Positions 1-28,479 of a stretch of DNA of 64,000 nucleotides are shown here, piece after piece. This DNA comes from Astropecten irregularis (taxonomy: Eukaryota > Echinodermata > Asteroidea > Paxillosida > Astropectinidae). Numbering within the stretch: the first letter of the stretch is position 1; every line of letters starts with the position of its first letter. The DNA is taken from contig OZ020254.1 of the NCBI GenBank assembly GCA_963971285.1, positions 13,856,932 to 13,920,931 of the forward strand, given 5' to 3'. The position numbers were made by a program, and so were the translations under genes. The notes under the pieces are model-generated. The model searched no databases, was not told where the DNA came from, and saw only the letters and a program-made list of their open reading frames with translations.

Positions 1-6
1 ATATAA

Positions 7-629
7 AGGCCTATTTACACATACACGACTTTGTCGCAACGATTTAGTCCCGTGACAAAGTTGCGTACACTAGCTGTCTAAAAGTAAGCGATCTGTTGCG
101 TGAATAAAAAAAAACAAAAACAAAACAGGTTTTCTCTTTTTTCAAAAAATTTCCACCTCATATGTCTCATCTTCTTCATCCTTGGAAGAGGAAGAAGATA
201 TTTTGCTTCTAACATGTCTAAAGAAGCCTACTGGTTTTTTCCAATTAGGGCTAAACAATACAGGCAATCCTAGGAGCATCATACCCTCAAGAGTAGGCAT
301 AATTATGTATCTTTTCACCAGGCATCTATATAATATTTGTTGGATGTCTCGTCCATAACAACTCTCAATATGTCTGGACCTCGATTATTATTTTCTTGTT
401 CATCTTTCCCAACCAATCAATACAGCTGGCATGTGAAGGCACAGGGAAAAACGTGGGCAACTTTTTTCGCCCAGAGACAAAATCACTGTCAATTTGATTT
501 CAAAAGTCACGCAACAAGTCGCACCGCGCTACATGTACTTTGTCGTGTAAATTTATGTAAACACGGGCATTGATTTGTGCGGAGCTAAAAAAAAACGCAC
601 AAAAAAGTCACACATGTGAAAATAGGCCT
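7..629. mobile_element. Harbinger-like DNA transposon remnant
   Basis: The ends are inverted repeats: AGGCCTATTTACACATACAC at 7 and the reverse complement of AGGCCTATTTTCACATGTGT finishing at 629. Both ends are flanked by TAA (4-6 and 630-632), a 3-bp target duplication that fits the TWA preference of PIF/Harbinger elements. The minus strand between about 420 and 120 holds two overlapping broken reading frames of protein-like composition, one ending in a Ser-rich then Asp/Glu-rich tail (about 210-120). They may be a decayed element-encoded protein. It lies in intron 2 of the NCAPG gene. Confidence 0.65.
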
Positions 630-867
630 TAAAGCGCAATTTTTACTGCATGAATAAATGAACAAAATAGCAACCAGGGCAATATTTTAGTTTTGACATA
701 GTTCAGCCATCAAACTACCACATAAAGCAACTTGTGCATGGGCTGATTGGGCTCTACAGTCCTGAATCATTCAAAGTCTTGGAATACTACGTAGGATGAA
801 TCTTGGTGGAATTTGGATGTTACAAATGACATGTTACGTGTACAATAGGTTGAATAAAACCACAAAC

Positions 868-1089
868 CTTCAGCAAGAAAGCAAAGAGGAAAACCATGAA
901 ATTATTGGCCTGGGTCTGCTCAGTATCTTCCTCTGTCTCCTCGCCCGAGTTCTCAGCGACAGCAAACGATGCGGCAAACTTGGCCACAAAGTCCAAGGTG
1001 CGCTCCACGGCAGGCTCTCGCTTGAAGATGATCAGAGCATGCTTGAAGAAGCCCAAGAACTCCTGGTGGAATGCAGACTTGTCATCCAG
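868..1089 (-). CDS. NCAPG: NCAPG coding exon 2
   Basis: 74 codons, phase 0 at both ends, between an AG acceptor (1091-1090) and a gt donor (867-866). It contains the highly conserved KREPAVER segment and ends NFMVFLFAFLLK. Confidence 0.93.
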
Positions 1090-1503
1090 CTTTTTAAAAG
1101 CAAAGCAAGCGTTTGATCATTGGTCAGTTATGTCACTTGAGGGTAAATGATTTTCAGACAGAACAGAAAACTGACAGAACTATCCTTAAACTGGTAGGCC
1201 TATAAAACATGAATAGTTTAGGTAAAAATAAAGCACTCAAATTTAGTCTTATCCAACATGTACATGTAGGCCTACAAAAAAATAACACACAGGTGAACAC
1301 TTGACCTCAATCGGACATCTGAGTCACGAGAAAATAGCGAAAAACCGACTCAATTTTTCATATAAAACATAAGCCCAGAACTAAAGGAAACTTACTTTAT
1401 CATAGGTGATTCTAAGTCCTGTAGACAGCTTGGCATGGCTGTGAATCCCTTTTTGACATTCTTCAAACACCTCAGACAGCGTCTTGGCTTTTTTGCTTGG
1501 CAT
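868..1503 (-). CDS. NCAPG: Condensin complex subunit 3 (CAP-G), first two coding exons
   Basis: NCAPG is a HEAT-repeat subunit of condensin I that helps load and activate the SMC2/SMC4 ring on mitotic chromosomes. Two coding exons are visible. Exon 1 starts at the ATG at 1503 and ends in TATGATAAA followed by gtaagt. Exon 2 begins after an AG at 1091-1090 and ends before gtttgt at 867. Joined in phase 0 they encode 110 residues. The segment KREPAVERTLDFVAKF is nearly identical to the human protein at the same place (KREPAVERVIEFAAKF), and the flanking YDKLDDKSAFHQEF and FLFAFLLK also align. An acidic insert (EETEEDTEQ) follows, as in vertebrates. The start is supported by the N-terminal match in length. 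The remaining exons, including all further HEAT repeats, lie beyond the left edge, so the gene is partial here. Confidence 0.93.
1222..1373 (-). repeat. MITE-B fragment (reverse orientation)
   Basis: Reverse-oriented 3' part of the widespread MITE-B family seen at 29.2 and 58.2 kb: it carries the 'cggacatctgagtcacgagaaaatagcg' block and the 'cttatccaacatgtacatg' block. It sits in NCAPG intron 1, with a TAGGCCTA motif inside. Confidence 0.7.
1396..1503 (-). CDS. NCAPG: NCAPG coding exon 1
   Basis: 36 codons from ATG (1503-1501) to AAA (1398-1396), then the donor gtaagt. The peptide begins MPSKKAKTLSEVFEECQ and ends ITYDK. Phase 0 at the 3' end. Confidence 0.9.
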
Positions 1504-1877
1504 GTTTGTTCACTGACTGCACAAATTAAGAAAAGAGATCATTCTTTTTAAAAACTGAGCACTCACCATGGACGTCATATATAAACAAAATCTGGATCTG
1601 CAATGCTCACTAGCACAGGTCACTGAAACCACAAGTATCAATTTAGGAGGGCTGAATACAAGGGTAATACAAAGACTCGCTCACCATTGTTACTTAAAAT
1701 CCGCCTGGCAAACAAAAAAAATGGACATAATTGTGACTTAATTCCAAAGGTATGACAAGATGCCATTACTCAAGTCAAGGTATTAGTTGGCAAAGGTACT
1801 ACAAGTTGGTGAAGATGGTACGAGTTGGTGAAGGTAAGAGTTGGCAAAGGAACAATCAAGTTAGCAAGGTAGGCCTG

Positions 1878-2654
1878 TTTTGAAAACAACAATTGATAGA
1901 TGAAATTTTGGTGAAACATTGCAGCAGCTACCACGGCTTCTTGATTGTGAATTCCCCTGAATTATTTTTTTTTCTTGATCCTCATACATCCGTTATCCTT
2001 GTGCAGTCTTATTTTTGCAATTGACCCACAACTTTTGGAGAAAAAATTGACTTTCTGGAGTTTCTGCACCACTCCAGTCCACTTGACTTGAGGAAAGATG
2101 GCTGTTTTCGCGTTCATGGGCCAAAGCATTTTTGAATAGGGGTGTGCAGTGTGCACATTGAAGAAGACATGAAAATCATGCATGCCACATGCACACCATA
2201 CCGCAGAGTAAGCTAGAGCCAGCCTCAATAAAAAATAAAGCTTGAACAACTGGTATCCGCGCACATGGAGCCATTTCAAGGCATGCAACAACCGTGGGAA
2301 CCAGCGAAGTCAAGTTGTGCCCCTTCAGATAATTGTAGATCCAATAATACTCATGCAGACTAGTAGACAACTTCAAGCAGCAGGTAAACATCGACATTTC
2401 GGCAAGCAGAGTGACACAGAAAATCAATTTTTTTTCTCGAAAGGTTGTAGGTCAATTACAAAAATGAGACTGCACTTGTAAGCATAACGGATGTATGACT
2501 GCACTGAGGATCAGGGGAAAAAATTATTCAGGGGAATTAACGTATTTCACGATCTAGAGTCGCAGAAGTTGCTGCAAAAAAGTGCAATGTTTCACCAAAA
2601 TTCATTTCATCTATCAATTGTTGTTTTCAAAACCCATGTTACGGCACCCCGAAA
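1878..2654. repeat. Foldback (long inverted repeat) element
   Basis: The arm at about 1878-2068 is the reverse complement of the arm at about 2400-2654. Matching landmarks are the 'aattgatagatgaaattttggtgaaaca' block against 'tttcaccaaaattcatttcatctatcaatt', 'catccgttatccttgtgcagtc' against 'gactgcacttgtaagcataacggatg', and 'ttgacccacaactttt' against 'aaggttgtaggtcaa'. The arms are roughly 190-250 bp around a spacer of about 330 bp. A further copy of the right arm occurs at 8.46-8.58 kb. Confidence 0.7.
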
Positions 2655-3374
2655 AGTAAGAGTGCTACTGTAGAACAAAAGTAGACTAGAAGGCTCACGG
2701 AGTAGTCTACTGTGAGTGTGAGTGTCTCACACTCTCAGCAGCAGGCTGCTCAGTGCGTGCAGTGTCACTCAAACAAATTGCCAGTGGCAGTGCCACATCC
2801 AGGCTAGGGCAGGCCCACTCATAGTTTGCAATGATCGTAACCCTAGGAGGCTAGGTCTGACCATGGTTCCTTCCTCCATGGTCTGACATGGTCACTAGTC
2901 TATAGGTCACCAGTATTTGACCTTAAAGCAGGTCCCCTAGACAAATTCTAGTAAAAACTGCGGCGGACTAGTAAAAACCATCAGCTGGGTGGCCTGACTG
3001 TCTAGTACTGTACTAAGTAGTACTTTACTATTTAGTAGGAGTAAAGCAAAATGCCGACCACATGAAAATCGGCGCCACGCTTCAAAATCATGCCGCAACA
3101 TTTACATTTTTTTACTGTTCAGTAAATATTAAGGTCCCAGTCCCCATAACACTAACAGATCTAACGTTAGGGTTTCGATCATCGCAAGTACTACTCGATC
3201 GTCTCTGTAGGCCCCCTACGAACAAAAACGGAAAGATTCAAACCGTAATTCGTTAGTGATTACCGGTAACAATAACAGTCCATTTTTTTTACGGAAAAAG
3301 GTTTCCTCCAAGACCAAGAGGTAGGCCTAACTTATTCACTGAATAATTCAGGAATCAGGATGCAAGTCATACTC

Positions 3375-3612
3375 TTAATGAACTTCAATCTCAGGTGTAT
3401 GACACTCACACTGGGGTAGCATAAACTAGCAATATCTGAAAAGTGAGATTTTCAGTGTGTTTTTACCTACAATGATACACTTCGAATGCAGTGCCACTGT
3501 CATTGAGTCAGTACTCAGTGAGTGCCAGTGACTTTTTTCATAACGCCCTCTGCTGGTCCCACAGCCATAGCCTAGGTTTGCATTTGTGCACAAGTGATGG
3601 CCAATACCGGGG
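3375..3612 (+). repeat. Dispersed repeat, copy 1 of a pair
   Basis: Shares several ordered blocks with 8920-9085 in GOT1 intron 1: 'acttcaatctcaggtgt', 'cactggggtagcat', 'acctacaatgatacacttcg', 'cataacgccctctgctggt' and 'aagtgatggcc'. The copies differ by small insertions. Its 3' part runs into the foldback arm that starts at about 3590. Confidence 0.7.
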
Positions 3613-4668
3613 TAATCCTGGGTTTTAGGTGCCTAAATTATGTACACACAAAGTGGTCTCTAACTTCAGCCAATGCATCCCCCAGTGTAGTGCACTGTCA
3701 TATGGAGGGCCAAAAGTGTCAAAATTGATTGTTAGGTTTCATCTTTTTTTTTTAGGCCTAAATATTGTCAAAGGTCATAATTAATAACGATCTTCCATAC
3801 CAAAGTACTTTGAGTTGTACCTACAGTTATTATCACTCTACATTTTCGGGGGAGGGGATTTCTAAGTCTGTCCCTTCCTTACATCTTAGAGAGGAGGCCT
3901 GGGATTTCGATTTAGATAGGTCTAGTATATTTTTATTATTGTTCAAGGATATTATTGTTGTTTTTATTATTAACCATTCCTGTAATTGGCGATTGTGTAC
4001 GTCACTGTTTGTTACGGTGAATAAATAAATAAATAAATTTTATAAAGGGGCCTAGGTCTAGCACCATACAGTACCTACTAGTTTTAGGGGAATAAACTAT
4101 TTTGGGTAATTTAATCACACCGTTATAATATCGGATTACACAACATAACTTCACGCTGCCCGAATAGCTAGAGGAGAAAAGAAATCAGCCATGATTAAAT
4201 AACACTTTTCTGTAGTCGGTATCTTCAAAACAAATATAGGCCTAGATGGGAGCATTTAAAAATGAATGTACAGTATGCTTTAAATCAACCAACCAGTGCA
4301 CATCTGGCTTTAAGCCTTCATTAGCTCACCTACTTGGATTCGAATTAAGGGTCTCCGCAACCACTGCTCTACCCACTGAAATCTCTATGACCTTTGACCT
4401 CATGAACCTCAGTTTGATAGTTTCTTTCTGACCTTACAAGTCCACCCTGCAAGTTTAGTGAAAATCTATTTGTCCGTTATTGAAATATTAGGAGATTAAG
4501 CTTATTATGACCTTTGACAACATTTATTATTTAAACCCCAACCTGACAATCAAATTAATTTTGACACTTTTGGCCCTCCAGTCTGGGTGATGCATTGGCT
4601 GAAGTTAGAGACCACTTTTCATGTACATAATTTAGGCACCTAAACCCCAGGATTACCAATACCGGCCA
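3590..4668. repeat. Foldback element with LINE insertion in its spacer
   Basis: The left arm, about 3590-3745, and the right arm, about 4535-4668, are reverse complements. Shared blocks include 'atggccaataccgg', 'ttaggtgcctaaattatgtac', 'ctaacttcagccaatgcat' and 'ggccaaaagtgtcaaaatt'. The spacer is about 790 bp and includes the LINE-like tail at 3.9-4.04 kb. Confidence 0.7.
3900..4038 (+). mobile_element. 3' end of a non-LTR retrotransposon (LINE)
   Basis: T/A-rich trailer with 'cctgtaattggcga', then a terminal tetranucleotide run (aataaataaataaataaa, about 4018-4036). This is the usual tail of CR1/L2/Jockey-like LINEs. A related trailer is at 47.83-47.99 kb. No reverse transcriptase coding sequence remains. 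Confidence 0.45.
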
Positions 4669-5501
4669 TCACTGGCATCAGTGGAATTCTTCCCATAAAA
4701 CCGAAACGTTACGTTATCTAACTTGGGTTAATTAAGAGTATAGAACCACTTGTACAAAATTACCATATCAGACCATGAATGAATGGGTAATACTTGGGGA
4801 AAACAGCCCTATAAATTAATCGAAAGGCGCTTACCTTTTCTTTTCTGAAATAAATAAGTCCAGCGCACGTTAATTCCACGGTTGTTTTTGTTCAAAATGG
4901 CCGCGCCACGGACAATTCAGATTTAGACTCTTCCATTTAAGAGGGGTGTACAAGCAGAATCGCATAATAATCAATAAGGTTTTCATACTAAGTTTAGGGC
5001 ATCTGAAATCGATGTTTATTTTCAACATTGTCAATTTTAAACTGTTTACGGAGGAAGAATGCATAATGTCCATTTCCTTTTATTCAGTTAATGATTGTAT
5101 CAAAGTTCTAATTAAAGAGATTTTACCTTTACTAGGTAAATGTGGAACAGTCTACATTGGATGCGTTCGTTTAGTATTTACGGAACAGCCTTGTGCTTGA
5201 AATGGGCGTGTATACTGCACAAAACAAGCGAGAGCTTTGGGACGAGCTTGACAACAGTTGACTCACATTATTAAAACGAACGCACAATTATTGAGGGTAT
5301 AGTCTGGTTTCGGCGCAGCATTCCTGTATAATTTGCACGTTGTTTGGGACGACGTGCTGCACCGAGGGTACCCGCCTCCAGTACTACCACGTATACAGAT
5401 ATAGCACATGATCTAGATCTAAACCTGCTTCTGCTGCACGGATCATTGACCCTACCTGGGACTAGACTGGGAATAAAATCGTGCTTCATTTGCCCCCAAA
5501 C

Positions 5502-22085
<16,584 letters not shown>

Positions 22086-22633
22086 ACGGATGGCTCTGGC
22101 TTGAACATCTGAAACTCATCCAGCTAGTTACGATGATTATAACTGGCTCATGACTGCTATTTGAAATTATAATTACTTGAATTGGTATGCGTGTGTAGTT
22201 ATCCTTTCCCCAATGGTACACACAATGTTTTTAATGAGATGATGATGTATTTTTTTCCCGTATAGCACATACTCAAAGTGTTAGGGATATAATGATTGAC
22301 GCATGGGTTTGCATCACATAGTGAGATGTTTATAGGTAAATACTGACATGTACTAATGGTTTATCTTTTCCAGCTTGCTTTGCAGTTTGGCCACCTGACA
22401 GAGCAGTTGTGGACCACAGATTTTGCTTTATTTGCAGGTTGGTCATGTGACCTCAGTCAGATGAACAGTAGCCATTTTGTTTCCATTCATGGATTGACTA
22501 AGCAAAAAAAACATGTTTTTTGTTTTTTATCATTTTTCATTCTAAACATATGTGGTGTTTTGCCTCAGAAATCTATAGAGTCAGGTAGAATTGTTGAGTG
22601 CTTTGACCGAGTCGTCTGTGGCGTTGAACTTTA

Positions 22634-22850
22634 TTAGCTTTGCTGTGAATTCCGCAAGTTGTGGGTTCGAACCCAGCCACTGGATCGGGTGTTTGTGTCC
22701 TTGAGCAAGGCACAGTCGCTAATTGTTCATTTGCTAGATTACGATGGTTACCTGTGAGGGTACAATGTTTGTTGTGTTTGAATGAATCCTTTAATTGGGT
22801 TATATACTCCCCAGGGAGCTGAAATCATCTAACATTGTGCAGCTGATTAG
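22634..22850 (+). mobile_element. tRNA-derived SINE
   Basis: B-box 'gtgggttcgaaccc', the body 'ttgtgtccttgagcaaggcac' and 'ggttacctgtgagggtac', ending 'ccccagggagctgaaatcatc'. Same family as the reverse copy at 21.56 kb. Confidence 0.7.
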
Positions 22851-24710
22851 TGCTTATATTATGCATCAAGATTGTCACTATGTGACATGCATGACGCATT
22901 ACATTACATTTGTCATTATCATTTCATCATCTACTTCAAGAATTTTGCTAATTGTCGCAACAAATTGTGATAAATGATTAACTTTTTTAATTTGGCCAAA
23001 ATTCACTTTTTATGCAAATTGCCAGATGTTAATCAACTTCATATTAAAGCTTTTTCTCTTCAGCTTTCTGGATATAAAGGTATAAAACATTCTTCACTCT
23101 TAGAAGCCTATTCTTACCAATCATCTGTTTTTGATTTTGGTTTTTCTTAATTCATGCTGTAAATTTTTCCTTGAAATTGATTTTCATTTTTTGACGTAAA
23201 ACCAATAATGGCTTCTGTTTTTAACAGATGTTATATCCAAATTTATTATACAATTATTGCAGATTATTGCAATTAAGAATCAGTTGGTGCATTTTGGGGA
23301 TATTAAGGTTCAATATTCTGGAAGATCACAGCATTTCTTGCAGAGATATTTCAAAAGTAAAAGATTTGGTGTAGTATCGCATGAAGACCGGAAACCCAAA
23401 ACGGTGTTTTTGATCCATACTATAATGCAAACGAAAGGTACTGGTTCGATTCACACCTTGCCTTAGCCAGCACTTAATTTCGTCTGCATTCAAAAAGCAT
23501 TGAACATGCTGTGCTAACACTAGGTGAAAAATAGTAAGCATATTAAATATAAAAAAAATATATTATATCAATTTTAATGTAACCAAACAAAATAACCAAA
23601 AAGTAAAATATCAGGTATTAAATTAAAGATATAATAAACAACACTGAATGTGATTTGGAATTCGTGGAAAAGAGCACGAATTCCGCGGGCACAAAACATA
23701 TTTGAACTTTATAAGCTATATTTGAAAAACAAAATACGAACTTCATCTATCCCCTTGCGATAGAGATTTGTGACTTCGGTCACCTTGGTGTTAAAGGTAT
23801 TGTATATCATTTCAGTCAATGGAGTTGGGATACACATGTTTGTTTTGTCTCATAGTGAAATAAGCTCTGTGTTATATCTGGCTTTGATTCTGCCGGTTAC
23901 CAGTGAAGAATCGGTGTTTTGGCTGGTGTTAAGTTCTACTGTATGGATACGAACCCAACACTACGATTTGCTTTAACATTATTTAGGTACACCAAAGTCG
24001 TATAGTGCAATTTGGTTGAAGTGAATTTACCTTTTAACTATAGCACTGGCATAGGCCTAGTTAAATAGAGAATTGGGCCCATGCCTACAGTATTATTAAT
24101 TACGGGATAAAATCCCCTTAAAGCTTACCAATTGATATGTTTGCCTGTATTGAGAATAGGTTGAATGATGTTCTTGTAATTACTTGTAAATTGATCGGTG
24201 ATAGGTTCGAGAATTTTAGAGGAATTGAGTTTCTTATACCAGTAGACATCTTGTGCAATTTGCATCTATGCACACGGTGTCGTAAGAGAACATTAAATGA
24301 GTGTGCTACAGTTTGAAAGGTAGTTACAGAATATGTGAAATGGTGTGCACAGTGGGTTTTGAGCATGTTGGTAAATTGTGAGTGGCGTTTTGTTAATACA
24401 TTTACTTAAATGTGGTGAACCTATACATTTGCCAGTACTATATACTGTATACGAATTCCATAATAACCTGGTATTATGTGAATGAAGTTTATTCATGGTG
24501 GTTTTGTTAACATGTTCACCTCGGGATTTATTTTCAATCTTGAAACTTGTGACTTCACTGAAAATTGCCAAAGTTCAGCTTCCCTATCTGAACTTCATTT
24601 ATCAATGCATGAATCCAGTCTTTCTGCTCTTCCATTATCCATGTCATTGCTTTCATGCTGTAGAATATCCAGTTTCATCTTCAAGTCCTTGTGTGAATTA
24701 TACCCGTCGT

Positions 24711-24943
24711 CAGGGGCGGATCCAGGAGACCGTACGTCCCCTTTTCTTTCAGCCAGAACAAAAAACACGAAAAACAGAGAGGCTTGAAAAGGGGAGGGGT
24801 AGACAATATTGGGCAGTTCACGTCAGGCTTGCCGTTATGTGCTATAACAAAAGCCCAGAATTGCATCCAACCAGTTTCCACGCCCTGCAACCCCCCCCCC
24901 CCCCCCCCCTCCCTTCCTTGGGCAAATCCTGGATCCGGCCCAG
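24711..24943. mobile_element. MITE ending GGGGCGGATCCAGGA
   Basis: Inverted ends GGGGCGGATCCAGGA (24713) and TCCTGGATCCGGCCC (ending 24941). It contains a poly-C run of about 20 at 24890. Confidence 0.65.
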
Positions 24944-25097
24944 CAGGGGTCGATTTCACGAAGCCCTACGATCGATCGTAACTCGAGATACGACGGATAA
25001 CCTATCGTATCCTTCGAATTCTATGTAGGGCTGCAAATGCATCATAAGTCCTACGATTGATAGTAAGTTACGATGAGTTTCGTGAAATCGACCCCTG
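24944..25097. mobile_element. Short MITE with CAGGGGTCGATTTCACGAA termini
   Basis: 154 bp between CAGGGGTCGATTTCACGAA and the complementary TTCGTGAAATCGACCCCTG. Internal palindromes are of the 'ctacgatcgatcgtaa' type. It directly abuts the preceding MITE. Confidence 0.75.
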
Positions 25098-25959
25098 GTC
25101 GTGATGAGTACTATTTTTCCGTTAGGACAAGACTGGACCGTCATCGCTTTAATAGCCCACACCAAGCAATAAGATGTATAATGTTCATGCACGTACAATG
25201 ATTTTGTGTGTGACGAATGAAGTGTCGTAGTTGAAAATAATGTACGAAACCAATTAGGCCTATAAAGGCTGGATAGTAAAATTAAAAAGCAAAAATTGAT
25301 TTCAATGTTTCAATGTTGTTTTCTGCAATGCGTTTGCGCGTGCTTGATGAATTTACAAGTGTAACGTCTTTGTTTCGAAGCATTGCTTCATTGAAAATAT
25401 TTATCACCAAAATATGTTCTACAACTCAAGTTTGAGGGATGACATCATACTGATCTATGAATGGTGAAACTGGTATCATTGGAAAGCTTAATTATTCCTC
25501 TTTACAATGATGTGTCATTTGTTGGGATTATGGAATCATGGAATGTGCATTTCGTCTGAATATCGGGCAAAGTCAGAAGTGAAATGTTGCAAAATGCATT
25601 TTGAATACACCATGAGAAGACTTTCATGCATCAGCGCATCAACACCGTTCAAACTCAGTCCTTTCTCAAAACGATTGGGAATTCACTACTGAAAACAACG
25701 AATTTTGCAACATTTCATTTCAAGTTGACATTGCTGCATATTTATCAAGCCTGTGCATTCCATTATTACATTAGCATGACGAAAAAAACATCATTATAAA
25801 GAGGGATAATCACGTTTACCAAAATTGAATGATACCATATTGATGGAGAAATAAATAATTTATCAGGCTATCCCTCAAACTTGAGATGCAAAACTTTTTT
25901 TGAGGAGTTAAGTTACCAGCGTCCTCCATCTGACGAGCTATATGACATCCAAGCTGGTG

Positions 25960-26244
25960 TGGATTAAAAACTGCAAAGACCCACCCTCGGCAATTAGAAA
26001 CACCACTATTAATGATCTCGGCGTGGCTTCCTCGTTTGTTGGGGCGATGCCTGCTGGTTTCTGGCCGCCGAACTCTGACAGGGGCATGCCTCGGTAAGTT
26101 ATTCGGTCTTTGAAGACGTTGGGTACGTTGCTTTGGCCATGGAGGGCTGCCCTTCGGACACAGTATGATTGACGTAGGCGAGACATACGCATACTGGCCT
26201 CCTTGCTTAGCGTACATTTGAGGAGGGAGACGTTGATTAATCAT
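25960..26244 (-). CDS. Possible first coding exon of an unidentified gene
   Basis: From an ATG at 26244 the minus strand reads MINQRLPPQMYAKQGGQYAY and on through a Pro/Arg-rich stretch (about residues 33-72) to a possible donor gtgggt near 25983. A second frame over the same bases also looks protein-like, which weakens the call. No downstream exon was found. I do not recognise it. Confidence 0.22.
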
Positions 26245-26770
26245 GGTAGAAGTATTAGACTTTTTGTTTTATTTTATTAAAATATTGCTTTGTTTTGGGA
26301 AAAAAGTAAAACTGAAAATAGTCGCACTTAGTCATGAGTTTCCTCACAGCTGAGTACCGAATCAATAATAGGCCTATGCCTTGTGAAGATACTGACTCAT
26401 CGCGAATAAATTACTAAATTTTTAGATTAAAACATTAAATAAAATTGTGCGAATGATAATCTGAATAGACGCGTCAATATAAGTACACCATTAACAGCGG
26501 CGTATCTAGGGAACTGAACGGCGCCCGGGCAAGTGCTAAAATTGCACCCCTACGTCCAACTTGTGCTGGCAATTAAAAAAAACAGACAATTTGAAATAGG
26601 AATCTTTGTTTGTTCATTGCATTCTAATTCCAACAACTTATACAGTGTACTGCTACCTCCAGTGCTTGTCGCTTGATTCATGTTTTACATTATTAAATTT
26701 ATGGATTGAAATTTGCTGTGGGCATGTCACATGGTACAGCAATACCATATCCCGGTAGAATTGCCTATAA

Positions 26771-27102
26771 GGCATAATACATGATTGGTAAGGTCACAGA
26801 ACAGACATCAACACTTTGTCTGGTCCAGACAATTTGAGCTTATTCGAACATCTGAGTCACGAGAAAATAGCAAAGTCCAGAATAACTTATAAAACATAAA
26901 GAATGGTTTTGATCTAACCCCGAGATCAAGACTGTTTTCGGCCTTTGTTTGACTAATTTGTGGATAATTAGATACACCATTTCAGGCGGAACGATTTTAA
27001 CGGTATGATTCTACCACCACCATCTTCGTATCCTGAAAGTTATACGTAAATCATGAACATTTCTGTTTGGATATGTTACCAATCCTGTACTGTACTTCTA
27101 AG
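26771..27102 (-). mobile_element. MITE-B copy (reverse)
   Basis: From 'ataatacatgattggtaaggtcacag' to 'ttaccaatcctgtactgtactt'. Contains 'aacatctgagtcacgagaaaatagc' and the 'gatcaagactgttttcgg' hairpin half. Confidence 0.75.
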
Positions 27103-27231
27103 TTGGAGCTAAACGACAAACTAGTCGAGTTTATCAGTCATTGACTCACAACCGCAATGGAGTTGCTTTCATGGCTTCTGGGTGGCAGCCAAAATGAGCA
27201 AAGTTAATTGACAATTTGGGACACCGTCAAC

Positions 27232-27308
27232 TTCAAAGCTCAGTTGGTAGAGCACGGATGCAGTATTCCAGAGGTCATGGGTTCGAATCCCGCTCCAGTC
27301 AAGTTACC
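27232..27308 (+). repeat. tRNA-like SINE head
   Basis: 'agctcagttggtagagcac' has A-box form and 'gggttcgaatcccgctccagtc' has B-box form, with tRNA-like spacing. There is no good anticodon stem and the trailing sequence is SINE-like, so I read it as a SINE head rather than a tRNA gene. Confidence 0.5.
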
Positions 27309-28074
27309 CAAGTTGGTCACCTTTTAATTAGATTAAGACTGTAATTAAAGACTGTATAAGCTAATCGGATTACAGTCGTTAAAGAACATTGTCTGAAGAA
27401 GCAAGACGATGTAAACTCATAACTCCTGTAAAGCTAACCAGTCAGAATGATGACCTGGACTCAGGACGTCTTGTACAATGCACGTCCTCAGACTGATCAC
27501 GGCCCTCTGTCGGCCTCTTACCTTGCGTGCGAGCGTCCAATTTTTCCCCTGTTTATCTTTGATTAATATTGAAATCGGGTAGAAAGGAGTGAATAGGACA
27601 ATGTGTAAACAGGTCATTTCAACTAATAGTACCTGAATGGGGCCAGCAAAGCGTCTGAATGCTACAACGGGTCAGCCAACCGGTCGTGATTCCTGCGGTA
27701 CCATTCATATTCAGATTGGACCTATAGTCCAAGGGGTATTGTTACCCGAGTAAAACCTTGCCGTGCCGACAATGGCGTGTTACAATTCGGAGAGCTGGCA
27801 CACTACTCATGCGGTGCAGCAGCACAGCGACCGCGGCTCAATCGCAGCTCTCTGTTATTGCTCATGTTTGAAAGAATTAACAGCTATTATAACCAAGTTA
27901 CTGTTGACGATTTGTGCTCCGTCATGTGGAAAGCAATGCTGCATTGTAACGGCAGCGAACAAGTATGGATTCCCAGTCGCCCAGACTGCTCACATGTTAA
28001 CAGATCGTGACCAGAATTGACTTTATTTTGGGAAGTAACAGATCGCTTGTGGACGGTGCTTTTTCGAGTCAACC

Positions 28075-28479
28075 TTAAGTGGTAGTCTTATTATGTAATC
28101 CTTGTTTTCTTTCCCTTGCTTGGGCAATCAGCATCAGACTGTCATTATCCAAGAAGTCATCATCATCATCTTCACCCGAGCCCGCTGAGCAAAGGACTGT
28201 TGATTCTCTTTTTCTTCGGGGGAAAGGTTTCCATTCTTGCCTGCGGAAGAGGTTGCGTAATGAGTACACATCGCCTACTCGGGTAGAGTTTGTTTTGCCC
28301 GAGTTTGTCACGGAAGGCACGGGTAGCAGTCGCGTCAAAGAACCCAGCGGAGTAACACTCAGTGTTAACCGTCGGAAGCAGCTGCAGCTCCTACCTGACG
28401 GTGACCGGGTTCTGCGAGCAGTGGTCCGCATCCCGTCGTGGCACGGTGGCAGTCGCCCCATTTCGTTCACGGCATCTCC
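28075..28479 (-). CDS. Possible terminal coding exon, unidentified protein (strand uncertain)
   Basis: The minus strand is open for 134 residues from a plausible acceptor (ttgattgcag) to a TAA at 28077-28075. The peptide has a basic stretch and then a run GEDDDDDFLDNDS (about residues 103-115). The plus strand is equally open from an acceptor at 28130 (gggcaatcag) to a TAA at 28495, with a Ser-rich start. Codon periodicity by eye does not decide between them. Composition resembles the disordered proteins encoded at 37-63 kb. Unidentified. Confidence 0.3.
   Translation of the reverse strand, partial: GDAVNEMGRLPPCHDGMRTTARRTRSPSGRSCSCFRRLTLSVTPLGSLTRLLPVPSVTNSGKTNSTRVGDVYSLRNLFRRQEWKPFPRRKRESTVLCSAGSGEDDDDDFLDNDSLMLIAQARERKQGLHNKTTT

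Larger units (their letters stand above)
1504..5501. other. Divergent intergenic region between NCAPG and GOT1
   Basis: 4 kb between the two start codons. No convincing coding exon was found. It must contain both promoters; I see no TATA box that decides a start. Most of it is explained by two foldback repeats (1.88-2.65 and 3.59-4.67 kb), a LINE tail, and blocks that recur in GOT1 intron 1. Confidence 0.6.
22086..25937. other. GOT1 3' region and following intergenic DNA
   Basis: No gene can be supported. A GOT1 3'UTR must lie at the left; the first clear AATAAA that I see is near 23630 (ataataaac). 22.86-24.5 kb is AT-rich single-copy-looking sequence with fragmentary minus-strand frames at 24.12-24.57 kb. 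The rest is repeats listed separately. Confidence 0.5.

Noticed and set aside
24118-24571. Minus-strand frames suggesting a retroelement remnant
   Set aside because: No reverse transcriptase or endonuclease motif could be recognised.
24495-25028. 177-codon plus-strand frame
   Set aside because: Most of it lies in two MITEs and a poly-C run.
27763-28020. Two overlapping plus-strand frames (85 and 77 codons)
   Set aside because: Both look mildly protein-like, but no compatible splice phase links either to the segment at 28.13 kb, and there is no independent support.
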